From Alteraurantiacibacter aestuarii (GTDB taxonomy: Bacteria > Pseudomonadota > Alphaproteobacteria > Sphingomonadales > Sphingomonadaceae), in NCBI RefSeq assembly GCF_009827405.1, contig NZ_WTYY01000004.1, forward strand, positions 124,001 through 188,000: a stretch of DNA of 64,000 bases, read 5' to 3'. A program made the translations under genes and the position numbers. This document shows positions 25,673-35,153 of the stretch, in pieces (position 1 is the first letter of the stretch; every line of letters begins with the position of its first letter). The notes beneath the pieces are model-generated. The model was not told where the DNA came from. It was given only the letters and a program-made list of their open reading frames with translations, and did no database searches.

Positions 25673-28545
25673 TATCCCAGCCGTTCCAGCGCTGCCTTCA
25701 GCCGGGCAATCTCGGCCTCATGATGCGCATGGTCGGCCTTGGCCTTCTCCACCGCTTCGGGCTTGGCCTTCTGGGCAAAGCTGGGATTGCCCAGGCGGCC
25801 CATCAGCGATTTGGCTTCCTTCTCGGATGCCGCCATCGCCTTTGTCAGGCGGGCCTTCTCCGCCTCGATATCGACGATGCCTTCCAGCGGGATGATGAAC
25901 ACGTCATCGCCCGCCGTGACCTGCATGGCCGCGCCTTGCGGTGCCTCGCCAAAGGTGACGGGCGTGAGGCGGGCCAGCCGCTCGATCGCTGCCGCGCTGC
26001 GCTCGACAACGCTTTTCGCCAGCGGGGAAGGGGCGGGGCAGAAGGCGGGCAGTTTCTCACCGGGCGAAATGCCCAGTTCGTTGCGCGCACCGCGGGTGGC
26101 GGTGGTGAGGGCGATGGTCCAGTCAATCGCGGCCACGGCATGCGCATCCACGCTGGCGCGCGGGTCGGGCCATTTGGCCAGGATCAGCTCATATTCGCGT
26201 TCACCCCCCTGATAGTCCGCCTGGGCGTGCCACAATTCCTCGGTGATGAAGGGCATGAAGGGGTGCAGCATGACAAGGATCTGATCCAGCACCCACCCGG
26301 CCACGGCGCGGGTTTCAATGGCGGCGGGACTGTCCTGATCGCCGGCGAATACCGGCTTGATCAGTTCCAGATACCAGTCGCAGAACTTGTCCCACGTGAA
26401 GTGATAGACGATGTTGGCCGCCGCATCGAAGCGCAGATCGGCCATCGCCTTGTCCAGCGCGTCCACCGCCTGCGCAACTTCACCGATGATCCACTGGTTG
26501 GCGGCCAGCTTGGCAGCAGGCGCGGCGATGGTGTCGCTCGCGCCAATGCCGTTGGACTGGCAAAAGCGGGTGGCGTTCCAAAGCTTGGTGGCGAAGTTGC
26601 GATATCCCTCGACCCGCTTCTCATCCATCTTGATGTCGCGGCCCTGGCTTTCCATCGCCGCCATGAAGAAGCGCAGCGCATCGGCGCCGTATTTGTCCAC
26701 CAGCACCAGCGGATCGACCACATTGCCCTTGGACTTGGACATTTTCTGTCCGTCCGGCGCGCGCACGAGGCCGTGCAGATACAGGCGCGGCCACGGGTTC
26801 TGGCCAGTCATCTTCTGGCCCATCATCATCATCCGCGCATCCCAGAAGAACAGGATATCGAAGCCCGAAACCAGCAGGTCGTTGGGGTAGTGCTTCTTCA
26901 GCAGTTCGGTCTCATCGGGCCAGCCGAGCGTGGCGAAGGGCCACAGGGCGGAGGAGAACCAAGTGTCGAGGACGTCTTGATCTCTCCAAATGGGGATCAT
27001 TCGCTCTTTTTCGTTGGTTGCCTGAATTGCCTGCTCACGCGTGTCAAACGCTTCAACTGTCCAGCCATCTTCGACAAGTTCGATGTATTCTTTTTTCGCC
27101 AGCGCAATCGCCTCATCTTCTTCCATGCAGACGAAAGTCGGGCTTTCGTTGGGCAAGACGCGACCACTTGTGGTCCCAAAAATGAGACCTTCTCCGTAGC
27201 GTGTCATGCTATACCACGCCGGAATCCGATGCCCCCACCACAACTGGCGGCTCACGCACCACGGCTGGATGTTTTCCATCCAGTTGAAGAAGGTCTTCTC
27301 CCAGCTCTTGGGGACGATCTCGACATCGCCGTTCTTCACAGCTTCAATCGGCGCCTTGGCCAGCTCGGCGGCATTCACATACCACTGGTCGGTCAGCCAC
27401 GGCTCGATCACCACGCCGCCGCGATCGCCGAAAGGCGTGGCGATGGTGCGCGGCTCTGCGTCGAGCAGGACTTCATCGCCGTCCTTGTCCCTGGTCACAT
27501 GCGGGATCAGGCAGCCCAGCTCCTTCAGCTGCGCCACGACCTGCGCGCGCGCTGCAAAGCGTTCCACGCCAATATAGCTGTCGGGGATCAGTCCGTCTGA
27601 AACCTGGCAGACATTGGCTTCGGCATCGAACATGTTGAGCATGTCGCTTGGCGCAATTCCGGCACGCTTGCCGACCTCGAAATCGTTGAAGTCATGGCCC
27701 GGGGTGATCTTCACCGCGCCGCTGCCCAGTTCCGGATCGGCGTGTTCGTCAGCCACGATGGGAATGCGCCGTCCGGTGATCGGCAGCACCACGTGCTTGC
27801 CCACCACGCTGGCATAGCGCTCGTCAGTCGGGTGAACCGCCACGGCCATATCGGCCAGCATGGTTTCGGGCCTTGTGGTGGCGACTTCGATGTAATCGCT
27901 GCCATCTGCCAGAGTAACGCCGTCAGCCAGCGGATATTTGAAGTGCCAGAAACTGCCCTTCACATCCTGCGTCTCGACTTCGAGATCGGAGATTGCAGTC
28001 TTCAGCTTGGGGTCCCAGTTCACCAGACGCTTGTCGCGGTAGATCAGGCCCTCGTTATACAGGTCCACGAACACCTTCACCACGGCGCGGGTGAAATGCT
28101 TATCCATGGTGAACTGCTCGCGGCTCCAGTCCATCGAACAGCCCAGGCGGCGCAGCTGGCGGGTGATTTCTCCCCCGCTCTCATGCTTCCACTCCCACAC
28201 TTTCTCGACAAAGCCTTCGCGCGTGTAATTGGTGCGCTTGTCCTGCTTCGCCTCCATCTGGCGTTCGACCACCATCTGCGTGGCGATGCCCGCATGATCG
28301 GTGCCCACCACCCACAGCGCATCCTTGCCGCGCATGCGCTCGTACCGGATCACGATATCCTGCAGCGTATTGTCCAGCGCATGGCCGATGTGCAGGCTGC
28401 CGGTGACGTTTGGCGGCGGATTGACGATGGTGAAAGGCTCTGCGTCCGGGCGTTCAGGCCGGAACAGGCCGTTATTTTCCCAATGGGAATACCAGCGCGC
28501 TTCAATCGCGGCGGGGTCGAAAGTGGTGTCCAGTTCGCGGGTCAT
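25672..28545 (-). CDS. valS: Valyl-tRNA synthetase
   Basis: Charges tRNA-Val and edits mischarged Thr. The ATG at 28545 gives 957 residues beginning [19 protein letters not shown], typical for the family; the frame extends to 28599 without similarity. HIGH is at 52-55 ([10 protein letters not shown]), KMSKS at about 600 ([10 protein letters not shown]), and the C-terminal coiled arm ends the protein. Residues of about 441-523, between [10 protein letters not shown] and [14 protein letters not shown], form a segment about 45 residues longer than in E. coli and encoded by distinctly AT-richer DNA (about 49% GC at 27001-27120 by hand count). It heads the valS-queE-MATE operon. Confidence 0.97.
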   Translation of the reverse strand: MTRELDTTFDPAAIEARWYSHWENNGLFRPERPDAEPFTIVNPPPNVTGSLHIGHALDNTLQDIVIRYERMRGKDALWVVGTDHAGIATQMVVERQMEAKQDKRTNYTREGFVEKVWEWKHESGGEITRQLRRLGCSMDWSREQFTMDKHFTRAVVKVFVDLYNEGLIYRDKRLVNWDPKLKTAISDLEVETQDVKGSFWHFKYPLADGVTLADGSDYIEVATTRPETMLADMAVAVHPTDERYASVVGKHVVLPITGRRIPIVADEHADPELGSGAVKITPGHDFNDFEVGKRAGIAPSDMLNMFDAEANVCQVSDGLIPDSYIGVERFAARAQVVAQLKELGCLIPHVTRDKDGDEVLLDAEPRTIATPFGDRGGVVIEPWLTDQWYVNAAELAKAPIEAVKNGDVEIVPKSWEKTFFNWMENIQPWCVSRQLWWGHRIPAWYSMTRYGEGLIFGTTSGRVLPNESPTFVCMEEDEAIALAKKEYIELVEDGWTVEAFDTREQAIQATNEKERMIPIWRDQDVLDTWFSSALWPFATLGWPDETELLKKHYPNDLLVSGFDILFFWDARMMMMGQKMTGQNPWPRLYLHGLVRAPDGQKMSKSKGNVVDPLVLVDKYGADALRFFMAAMESQGRDIKMDEKRVEGYRNFATKLWNATRFCQSNGIGASDTIAAPAAKLAANQWIIGEVAQAVDALDKAMADLRFDAAANIVYHFTWDKFCDWYLELIKPVFAGDQDSPAAIETRAVAGWVLDQILVMLHPFMPFITEELWHAQADYQGGEREYELILAKWPDPRASVDAHAVAAIDWTIALTTATRGARNELGISPGEKLPAFCPAPSPLAKSVVERSAAAIERLARLTPVTFGEAPQGAAMQVTAGDDVFIIPLEGIVDIEAEKARLTKAMAASEKEAKSLMGRLGNPSFAQKAKPEAVEKAKADHAHHEAEIARLKAALERLG

Positions 28546-28682
28546 ATCGCCCGCGCCTTTGCCAGCGCTGGTGCGCAAGGGCAATGGCGGATTGGCCACA
28601 ACACTGGCGGGGCACTCGTGGGGGTATTGACGCGCAACTGGTCTTGCCGCCGCGCGGATTTGCCCGCATAGCCTTGCAAATC

Positions 28683-29792
28683 ATGCGCGAATGGGCGGAT
28701 TTCAGCACCGAGGAGGCCGAGGGGCGCACGACCGTGAAGGTCGAAGGGCCGCTGCTCGTCTCCACCATTGGCCATCTCGATCCCGGTTTGCGCGCGCTGG
28801 ATCAGCCGGTGCACTTCATCGATATTTCCAACGCCTCGCCAATCGATACGGTGGGTGCGTGGGTGATCTACCGCTTCGCCACGGACCAGAATGCCGACAT
28901 TACCGGCGCCAGCGAACAGGCGGAAATCCTGATCGATGCGGTGGAGCGCAGCGCCAGCAGCGCCGATATTGAACCGCCGCGCCTGCCAATTGTCCCGCGC
29001 GTACTGGAAACCACCGGCGGCAAGGTTTTCGAATTTGCCGGCGGCATGCTCAACAATCTGAGCTTCATGGGAGCGATCCTGGTGGCGATGGCGGCAACCA
29101 TTCGCCATCCGGGCCGTCTTCGCGTGCGCGCACTGGTGCGGCAGATGGAGCTGGTGGGGGTTACTTCGCTGCCGATCATCGGCCTGATGAGCTTCCTGAT
29201 CGGTATCGTCATTGCCCAGCAGGGCGCGGTGCAGTTGCAGCAGTTTGGCGCAGAAACGCTGACCGTGAACCTGGTGGGCCGCATCACCTTGCGCGAACTG
29301 GGCGTGCTGATGACGGCAATCATGGTGGCGGGCCGCTCAGGCTCTGCCTTTGCCGCACAGATCGGCACGATGAAGCTGACCGAAGAGATCGACGCCATGC
29401 GCACCATCGGCGTTTCTCCGGTGGAAGCGCTGGTGCTGCCGCGCATATTTGCATCGATTTTGATGATGCCGCTTCTGGGGTTCTATTCGGCTTGCATCGG
29501 GATCATCGGCGGCGCGGTGATCGGCGATGTCATGCTGGGCATTCCGTTCCTCACCTTCCTTGCCCGCATTCAGGAAGTGGTGCCGTTGCACGATCTGTAT
29601 GTCGGCCTGGCCAAGGCACCGGTGTTCGGCCTGATCATCGCGATTTCGGGCTGTTATCAGGGTATGCAGGTCAAGGGTAATGCCGAGGAAGTTGGCCTGC
29701 GTACCACCAAGGCCGTGGTGGAGGCGATCTTCATGGTCATCGTGCTGGACGCATTTTTCGCAGTGTTCTTTACCGAGATCGGTTGGGGATGA
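28683..29792 (+). CDS. MlaE-type ABC transporter permease with fused N-terminal STAS-like domain
   Basis: Permease of an MCE-type lipid transporter that moves phospholipids between the outer and inner membranes. 369 residues from ATG 28683 (MREWADFSTEEAEGRTTV); an alternative ATG at 28584 would add 33 residues of little similarity. Residues 1-110 look like a STAS/MlaB domain (VEGPLLVSTIGHLDPGLRAL, VHFIDISNASPIDTVGAW), and the rest is the MlaE membrane domain (MELVGVTSLPIIGLMSFLIG, EEIDAMRTIGVSPVEALVLP). A separate mlaB is therefore not needed. It overlaps the ATPase gene by four bases and is divergent from valS. Confidence 0.92.
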   Translation: MREWADFSTEEAEGRTTVKVEGPLLVSTIGHLDPGLRALDQPVHFIDISNASPIDTVGAWVIYRFATDQNADITGASEQAEILIDAVERSASSADIEPPRLPIVPRVLETTGGKVFEFAGGMLNNLSFMGAILVAMAATIRHPGRLRVRALVRQMELVGVTSLPIIGLMSFLIGIVIAQQGAVQLQQFGAETLTVNLVGRITLRELGVLMTAIMVAGRSGSAFAAQIGTMKLTEEIDAMRTIGVSPVEALVLPRIFASILMMPLLGFYSACIGIIGGAVIGDVMLGIPFLTFLARIQEVVPLHDLYVGLAKAPVFGLIIAISGCYQGMQVKGNAEEVGLRTTKAVVEAIFMVIVLDAFFAVFFTEIGWG

Positions 29793-30631
29793 GCGCTTCG
29801 GACCTCCATTTTGACGGCGAGTTTCCGATCGTCATCGAAGGCCTCACCAATGCCTTTGGCGATTTCGTCGTCCACGACGAGATCGACCTGAAGGTCCGCC
29901 GCGGCGAAATTCTCGGCGTTGTGGGCGGTTCGGGCACGGGCAAATCGGTGCTGATGCGCAGCATCATCGGCCTGCAGATACCCCGGTGCGGTTCGATCGA
30001 GGTGTTCGGGCAGGACATTGTCGCGGCTGAGCCTGACGAGGTGATCGGCGTGCGCAATCGCTGGGGGGTCCTGTTTCAGGGCGGCGCGCTGTTCTCCACG
30101 CTGACGGTGGGAGAAAACGTGCAGGTCCCGCTCAAGCAGTTCTATCCGGAGCTGGAGCCGGTGCTGCTGGATGAGATTGCCCGCTACAAGACGGTGATGA
30201 CCGGCCTGCCTGCCGAAGCGGCGAGCAAATATCCGTCCGAGCTTTCAGGCGGGATGAAGAAGCGCGCCGGCCTCGCCCGTGCGCTGGCGCTGGATCCGGA
30301 ACTGCTGTTCCTGGATGAGCCGACGGCGGGTCTTGATCCCATCGGTGCCGCCAATTTTGATGAGCTGACGCGCGAGCTGACCGATACGCTGGGCCTGACG
30401 GTGTTCCTGATCACCCATGATCTCGATACATTATACGCCATTTGCGACCGGGTGGCCGTGCTGGCAGACAAGAAGGTGATCGGCGTGGGGACGATCCCGG
30501 AACTGCTGCAAAGCGACCATCCGTGGATTCAGGAATACTTCAATGGGCCGCGTGCGCGCGCCGCTGTTGCATCGCGTGATCGCGGCAATCGCGCCAAGGG
30601 CATGGACAAGCACAGCGATAGGGAGGCATAG
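29789..30631 (+). CDS. MlaF-type ABC transporter ATPase
   Basis: Energises the MCE lipid transporter in the cytoplasm. ATG 29789 overlaps the permease stop (ATGA) and gives 280 residues. Walker A GGSGTGKS is at 46-53, the signature is LSGGMKKRAGLARAL (MKKR rather than QQQR is typical of the MlaF group), Walker B is LLFLDEPTAGLDP and the switch His is in LITHDLDTLY. The C-terminal extension (FNGPRARAAVASRDRG) is Arg-rich. It is followed within 10 bases by the MCE-domain gene. Confidence 0.95.
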   Translation: MSASDLHFDGEFPIVIEGLTNAFGDFVVHDEIDLKVRRGEILGVVGGSGTGKSVLMRSIIGLQIPRCGSIEVFGQDIVAAEPDEVIGVRNRWGVLFQGGALFSTLTVGENVQVPLKQFYPELEPVLLDEIARYKTVMTGLPAEAASKYPSELSGGMKKRAGLARALALDPELLFLDEPTAGLDPIGAANFDELTRELTDTLGLTVFLITHDLDTLYAICDRVAVLADKKVIGVGTIPELLQSDHPWIQEYFNGPRARAAVASRDRGNRAKGMDKHSDREA

Positions 30632-30640
30632 CCGCAAGCG

Positions 30641-31588
30641 ATGGAAACACGCGCAAACCATGTCTGGGTCGGAGTTGTCACTCTGGCGCTCATTGCAGCG
30701 CTGGCGCTGTTCTTCGTGTGGCTGGCCCGGCTGGGCAATGCTGACCGCAAGGAATATGACATCTTCTTCAACCAGTCGGTGGGCGGTCTTGCCGATGGAT
30801 CGTCTGTGTCCTTTGCCGGTGTGCCGGTGGGCCAGGTGTCTGACATCGTGCTGTGGGAGAAGGATCCGGAATATGTCCGCGTGCGTATCCGCGTGGAAAA
30901 TGATGTGCCGATCCTGGTTGGCACCACCGCTTCCATCTCCTTCAGCTTTACCGGCGTTTCCACGCTGAACCTTGATGGTGCGCGCGCCGGTGCGCCCGAG
31001 ATTACCTGCGAGACCACCGCCTGCCCCGAAGGCGTGCCGGTGATCCCGCCTGCTGGCGGCGCAATCGACGAAATTCTCTCCAGCGCGCCGCTGCTGCTGG
31101 AACGGCTGGCCACGCTGACCGATCGGCTGACCCGCGTGCTGGACGATGACAACCAGACCGCGATCAGCGGCATTTTGGCCAACACCAACACGATCAGCCG
31201 CGAACTGGCCGATGCCTCTCCTGAAATTCAGCGCACCATGCAGGAATTGCAGGCCACGCTGGCGCAATCGACCCTGACTCTGGCAGCGTTCCAGGACACG
31301 CTGGAAAGTGCGGATTCGCTGCTGGAGAATGATGGTGCGACGCTGGCGGCTGAAATGCGCACCACGCTGCAATCGGCGCGCGCGGCTGCCGATACGCTGG
31401 AAGTGACCTTGCGCAATGTGGAGCCGTTGACCCGGCAATTGTCGCAGGAAACACTGCCGACCGCGCAGGCAACGCTGAATGATCTGCGCCGCACCAGTGC
31501 GACATTGCGCGGCCTGACAGAAACTATCGAGGCCGAAGGCGCCACTTCGATCCTGGGCGCGCGGCCCCTGCCCGAATATCAGCCGTGA
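30641..31588 (+). CDS. MlaD family (MCE domain) lipid-binding protein
   Basis: Periplasmic substrate-binding subunit of the lipid transporter. The protein has 315 residues: an N-terminal anchor (WVGVVTLALIAALALFFVWL, residues 9-28), one MCE domain at about 38-115 (SVGGLADGSSVSFAGVPVGQV, then ISFSFTGVSTLNLDG) and a long helical C-terminal region (about 150-300) rich in Leu/Thr/Ala heptads that may form a coiled coil or tube across the periplasm. The Cys pair in ITCETTACPEG may form a disulfide. It overlaps the next frame, and the downstream lipoprotein gene starts right after. Confidence 0.93.
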   Translation: METRANHVWVGVVTLALIAALALFFVWLARLGNADRKEYDIFFNQSVGGLADGSSVSFAGVPVGQVSDIVLWEKDPEYVRVRIRVENDVPILVGTTASISFSFTGVSTLNLDGARAGAPEITCETTACPEGVPVIPPAGGAIDEILSSAPLLLERLATLTDRLTRVLDDDNQTAISGILANTNTISRELADASPEIQRTMQELQATLAQSTLTLAAFQDTLESADSLLENDGATLAAEMRTTLQSARAAADTLEVTLRNVEPLTRQLSQETLPTAQATLNDLRRTSATLRGLTETIEAEGATSILGARPLPEYQP

Positions 31589-31602
31589 GCGCGAGAGGAG
31601 CT

Positions 31603-32196
31603 ATGGTAATGCATAACAAGACCATCTTCGGTGCGCTGGGTGCCCTCCTGCTGGCAGGCTGTGTCAGCATTGGCGGCAGCACGGAACCTCCCGAACAGCT
31701 GTTGACGCTGACGGCCAGCAGCACTGCTGCGGCCGGATCGACGGCCAGCGGCGACATCTCCACCGCGCTGGCGGTGAGCGAACCTGCCGTGCCGCAGCGC
31801 CTCAACGTGGTGCGCGTGCCGGTGCAGGTGGACTCGTCTTCGCTCGCCTATCTGCAGGATGCGGTGTGGGTGGAAAAGCCCGCGCGCCTGTTCCAGCGCG
31901 TTCTGTCCGAAACCATCCGGGCGCGCGGTGGCCGGCTTGTGGTTGGCGGGGGAGATCTTGAATTTGCCGCTCCCACGCAGCTAAGCGGGCAATTGCTGGC
32001 GATGGATTACATTCCGGCGCGGTCTGCCGTGATCGTGCAATATGAAGCGGTGCTGCGCCTGCCCGATGGCACAGTGCGCACGCAGCGTTTCGAAAGCGAG
32101 ATCACCGGCGTTGCGCCGACTGCGCTCTCTGTTGCTCCGGCACTGAACAGCGCGGCCAATGATGTGGCGGCGCAGGTGGCGGACTGGGTAGGCTGA
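31603..32196 (+). CDS. ABC-type transport auxiliary lipoprotein (PqiC/MlaD-partner type)
   Basis: Outer membrane lipoprotein thought to receive or pass lipids from the MCE tube. A lipobox LLAGC at residues 16-20 gives a clear lipoprotein signal. AGAGGAG (31593-31599) serves ATG 31603 or ATG 31609; a GTG at 31585 also lies in frame but precedes the binding site. About 197 residues with an ABC_trans_aux-like pattern (LNVVRVPVQVDSSSLAYLQD, then RLFQRVLSETIRARGG). It is the last gene of the permease-ATPase-MCE operon. No MlaC-like soluble carrier gene is present, consistent with a Pqi-like architecture. Confidence 0.88.
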   Translation: MVMHNKTIFGALGALLLAGCVSIGGSTEPPEQLLTLTASSTAAAGSTASGDISTALAVSEPAVPQRLNVVRVPVQVDSSSLAYLQDAVWVEKPARLFQRVLSETIRARGGRLVVGGGDLEFAAPTQLSGQLLAMDYIPARSAVIVQYEAVLRLPDGTVRTQRFESEITGVAPTALSVAPALNSAANDVAAQVADWVG

Positions 32197-32212
32197 AGCC
32201 TGCTGTCAGGCT
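32197..32212. terminator. Short hairpin between convergent operons
   Basis: AGCCTG and CAGGCT with a four-base loop fill the 18-base gap between the lipoprotein stop and the ATP12-type gene stop. There is no T-run, so termination here is uncertain. Confidence 0.35.
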
Positions 32213-32214
32213 GA

Positions 32215-32913
32215 TCAGGCGCTGTGTGCGGCGCGGGTGAATTCCAGCGCCATGGCGAAGGCCTTTGCCCGCATGTCCCGAACCTTGCGGGCATCCACGT
32301 CCCAGCCCCACAGCTGCGCCTGCCAGTCTTCCTCCACATTGGAAGCATCGAACAGCGCCTGCGCATCGGCGCCATCCTCCAGCGCGGCAAGCCCCACGAT
32401 CAGCGATGCCGCCAGCGCGGTGAGCGTTTGCAGACCGGCCAGCTGGAAAGCGTCCAGCTGTGCCAGCGCGCCTGACAGGCGCCGGGTCGTCTCCTCAGAT
32501 TGCGGTTCATGGCTGATCCCGCTGACGCGCGGGAAGCTGACGCCGTGGCGCGCCTCGCAGGCGGCAACCAGCGGGTCCCACACGTCTTCCTGACGGGCGA
32601 ACAGCGCATCTTCCGGATCGGCGCGGTAGCATAGCGTGTCTGTCTGGCTGAAACTGACCAGATTGGCGATGGCCGCATCCGGATCGGCGCGGATGATGTC
32701 GATCGCATAATCGGCCATGTCGCGAAACACGAAGCTGCCGGGATCGATCTCCTCCCCCTGCGCGCGCCATTCACCGGCCAGCAGCTCTGCCAATGCCTTG
32801 GCGGGCACCACTTGCGGCGCGCCCAGCTGGGTCTTGATCGGGCGCGTGTCGAGAGCGACATGCCAACCCCCGTCTCCACTGTGGATCGATACTTCGGAAT
32901 AGAAACGCTTCAT
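32215..32913 (-). CDS. ATP12 family chaperone
   Basis: Homologue of the mitochondrial ATP12 factor that helps assemble the F1 ATP synthase alpha subunit. ATG 32913 gives 232 residues starting MKRFYSEVSIHSGDGGWHVA; the frame extends to 33021 inside the upstream gene. Recognisable family segments are VALDTRPIKTQLGAPQVVP, EWRAQGEEIDPGSFVFRDMA and SQTDTLCYRADPEDALFARQ. It shares one base with the stop of the upstream small gene, the last step of a five-gene overlapping operon. No ATP synthase gene lies nearby. Confidence 0.93.
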   Translation of the reverse strand: MKRFYSEVSIHSGDGGWHVALDTRPIKTQLGAPQVVPAKALAELLAGEWRAQGEEIDPGSFVFRDMADYAIDIIRADPDAAIANLVSFSQTDTLCYRADPEDALFARQEDVWDPLVAACEARHGVSFPRVSGISHEPQSEETTRRLSGALAQLDAFQLAGLQTLTALAASLIVGLAALEDGADAQALFDASNVEEDWQAQLWGWDVDARKVRDMRAKAFAMALEFTRAAHSA

Positions 32914-33149
32914 CACCGCTCGCCGGGACCACCCTTTTCGCTGCTCCACATGCGGGCGAGGATCTGCGGGGTGACGAAAGTCTCCACCAGCCCCAGGCCG
33001 ATCAGCAGATAGGCGGTCCACTCGGGCAGGCCGAACATGCCCTGCATGACGAGGATGCCAATCAGCACCATGGCCACGCCGGCCATGCGCATGGCGTTGA
33101 TCATGAAGAAGCGCTGCTTCGCCTTCTGCTCCTGCGTTTCCCTATCCAT
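32913..33149 (-). CDS. Small two-helix membrane protein
   Basis: A 78-residue protein with a charged N-terminus (MDRETQEQKAKQRFFM), two hydrophobic segments (MAGVAMVLIGILVMQGMF and WTAYLLIGLGLVETFVT) and a basic cytoplasmic tail. ATG 33149 overlaps the HAD gene's end by eight bases, and its stop shares a base with the ATP12-type gene start, so it is certainly part of this operon. I do not recognise a named family. Retention between HAD and ATP12-type genes suggests a conserved but unknown role. Confidence 0.8.
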   Translation of the reverse strand: MDRETQEQKAKQRFFMINAMRMAGVAMVLIGILVMQGMFGLPEWTAYLLIGLGLVETFVTPQILARMWSSEKGGPGER

Positions 33150-33798
33150 CCAGCAATTCCTCCAGCTCGCGCGCCGATGCGGCGATGGCTGTTGCCCCCG
33201 CGCTGCGCAGTTCGTCCGCCTCATGATAGCCCCAGGCCACGCCGATTGCACCGGTCCCGGCGGCCACGGCGCATTCCATGTCAAACACCGTATCGCCGAT
33301 CATCACCGTGTTTTCGGGCCGTGCCAGCGCCTCCTCCATCGCGGTGTGGAGCATGGAGGGGTGCGGCTTGGACGGGTGGCGGTCTGCGGTTTGCAGCGTG
33401 GTGAAAAAGTCCAGCAGGCCGTTGGTGGCCAGCGTGCTTTTCAGCCCCCGGTCGGATTTGCCGGTGGCAACGCCCAGCATCCAGCCCCTGCCATGCAGTG
33501 AGCGGACCAGCTCCGCCATGCCGGGGAACAGCGGTTCATGCAGCGATCCGTCCAGACGGGCGGCGCGAAAGGCCTGCTTGTAGGCTTCCAGCACCACATT
33601 CTGCTGGTCCTGCGCAGCACCGGGCGCAAGGCTGCGGATCGCCTGCGGCAGGCTGAGGCCGACGATGCGGCGCACCTGGCCCAGATCGGGCGCGGGCAGG
33701 CCGGCCTGCGAAAATGCAATTTCCATCGAACGGCACACTGCCGCCTGACCATCACTCAACGTCCCGTCGCAATCAAACACGGCGAGGCGGATGGTCAT
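33142..33798 (-). CDS. HAD family hydrolase (phosphoglycolate phosphatase-like)
   Basis: Phosphomonoesterase of HAD subfamily IA, 218 residues. Motif I is FDCDGTLSDG with nucleophile Asp9 and acid Asp11, motif II is in GVATGKSDRG, the motif III lysine is in SKPHPSML, and motif IV is MIGDTVFDMECA. A helical cap lies between motifs I and II. It resembles Gph-type enzymes, but the substrate cannot be told from sequence. It overlaps the upstream pseudouridine synthase gene by four bases and the downstream small gene by eight. Confidence 0.92.
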   Translation of the reverse strand: MTIRLAVFDCDGTLSDGQAAVCRSMEIAFSQAGLPAPDLGQVRRIVGLSLPQAIRSLAPGAAQDQQNVVLEAYKQAFRAARLDGSLHEPLFPGMAELVRSLHGRGWMLGVATGKSDRGLKSTLATNGLLDFFTTLQTADRHPSKPHPSMLHTAMEEALARPENTVMIGDTVFDMECAVAAGTGAIGVAWGYHEADELRSAGATAIAASARELEELLDG

Positions 33799-35153
33799 GC
33801 GTCGCCTCTTTTGGGCCTGCCTGTGGTCCTGGCGGGACGAGCGCTGGGCCTGCTGGTTTTCTGGCCGGTTTTCTGGCCGGTTCTTGGGCCCGATTTGGCT
33901 CCTGCCTTGCCGCCTGTCTTTCCGCCCGCTTTGCCACCCGCCTTACCGGCCGCCGCCTTGCCGGGTTTGCCGACAGGCTTGGCCGGTCCGCGACCGCGCG
34001 GCGCTTCGGGGCTGCGGCTCTTGCGTTCGCCGCGCCGGGCCTTGCGATATTGCTTGGCGTGCTGGCGGGCGACCTGCTTCTTTTCCGCCGGGGTCTGCTC
34101 AGGGCGGCCCTGTTCCGGCTCGGCCGAGCTCATGTTCGGATCGAAGCCGAGCTGTTCCATGCTGGTGGCGAAATGTTCGGGCAGGTTTGCCGTCTCATCG
34201 ATGACCTCGCCGCCGGGAGCCTCAATGATCAGGCGCCGTGCATGCAGGTGCATCTTGCGGCTGATGGAGCCTGTCAGGAAAGCCGCCGGGCCGCCGTATT
34301 TGGCATCGCCGACGATCGGATGGCCGATGGCGGCCATATGCACGCGCAACTGGTGGGTGCGGCCGGTCAGCGGCTGCAATTCCACCCATGCAGCGCTGTT
34401 TCCGGCGCGATCCACCACCCGGTACAATGTCTTGGCTGCCTGTCCGCCGTGGGTGTCGACGTGCATCTTCTCCCCGCCGGAGCCGGGCTGCTTGGCCAGT
34501 GGCGCATCGATCGTGCCTTCATGCACTTCGGGCACGCCCACCACCAGAGCCCAATAGATCTTCTTGGCGCTGCGACCGGCAAATCGCTTGGAGAAAAAGG
34601 CCGCGCTGCCCGGAGAGCGAGCCACCAGTAATATACCCGATGTATCCTTGTCCAGCCGGTGGACCAGACGCGGGCGCGGTTCGTCCTCCTCGGCATAGGC
34701 GTCCAGCAGGCCGTCCACGTGCTTGGTGGTCTTGGTTCCGCCCTGCGTGGCAAGGCCGGGGGGTTTGTTGAGCACCAGCGCGCTCTTGCTGCGGCGGATC
34801 AGCATGGCCTCTGCCTGCCGTTCTTCCTCCGCGGTCAGTTCCTGCCGCTGCCTGACATTGCCCTTGATCTCTTCTCCGCCGGGCGGAACGCGTACGTTCT
34901 GGCCGGTGGCGAGCCGGTCTTCCGGCTTCACCCGCTTGCCGTCCACGCGCAGCTGGCCGGTGCGCGCCCAGCGCGAAACCGTGCCAAAGCCGATTTGCGG
35001 CAGATGGCGCTTGAACCAGCGATCCAGCCGGACACCGTCATCATCGGCATCGACAATGAACTGGCGAACCTTGTTGTCCTGACCCGTGTTGTCCCGACCG
35101 TTGTTGCCCTGACCGTCCTGATCCCGGTCGTTCGGGTTATATCCCTGCGTCAT
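33795..35153 (-). CDS. RluA-family (RluC-like) pseudouridine synthase with long basic tail
   Basis: Modifies uridines in rRNA. 452 residues, well over the usual 300-330. Residues 1-30 are Asn/Asp/Gln-rich, an S4 domain spans about 40-95 (VRLDRWFKRHLPQIGFGTV), and the catalytic domain carries HRLDKDTSG at 165-173 with Asp168, plus GRTHQLRVHMAAIGHPI. From about 345 the protein is a disordered, strongly basic tail with KAGGK, KTGGK and TGQKTGQK repeats. The paralogue at 1-863 lacks this tail. ATG overlaps the crcB stop by four bases. Exact rRNA target inferred only. Confidence 0.93.
   Translation of the reverse strand: MTQGYNPNDRDQDGQGNNGRDNTGQDNKVRQFIVDADDDGVRLDRWFKRHLPQIGFGTVSRWARTGQLRVDGKRVKPEDRLATGQNVRVPPGGEEIKGNVRQRQELTAEEERQAEAMLIRRSKSALVLNKPPGLATQGGTKTTKHVDGLLDAYAEEDEPRPRLVHRLDKDTSGILLVARSPGSAAFFSKRFAGRSAKKIYWALVVGVPEVHEGTIDAPLAKQPGSGGEKMHVDTHGGQAAKTLYRVVDRAGNSAAWVELQPLTGRTHQLRVHMAAIGHPIVGDAKYGGPAAFLTGSISRKMHLHARRLIIEAPGGEVIDETANLPEHFATSMEQLGFDPNMSSAEPEQGRPEQTPAEKKQVARQHAKQYRKARRGERKSRSPEAPRGRGPAKPVGKPGKAAAGKAGGKAGGKTGGKAGAKSGPRTGQKTGQKTSRPSARPARTTGRPKRGDA

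Noticed and set aside
25720-27600. Plus-strand frame of 626 codons
   Set aside because: Antisense to valS, which has HIGH and KMSKS motifs in the right order.
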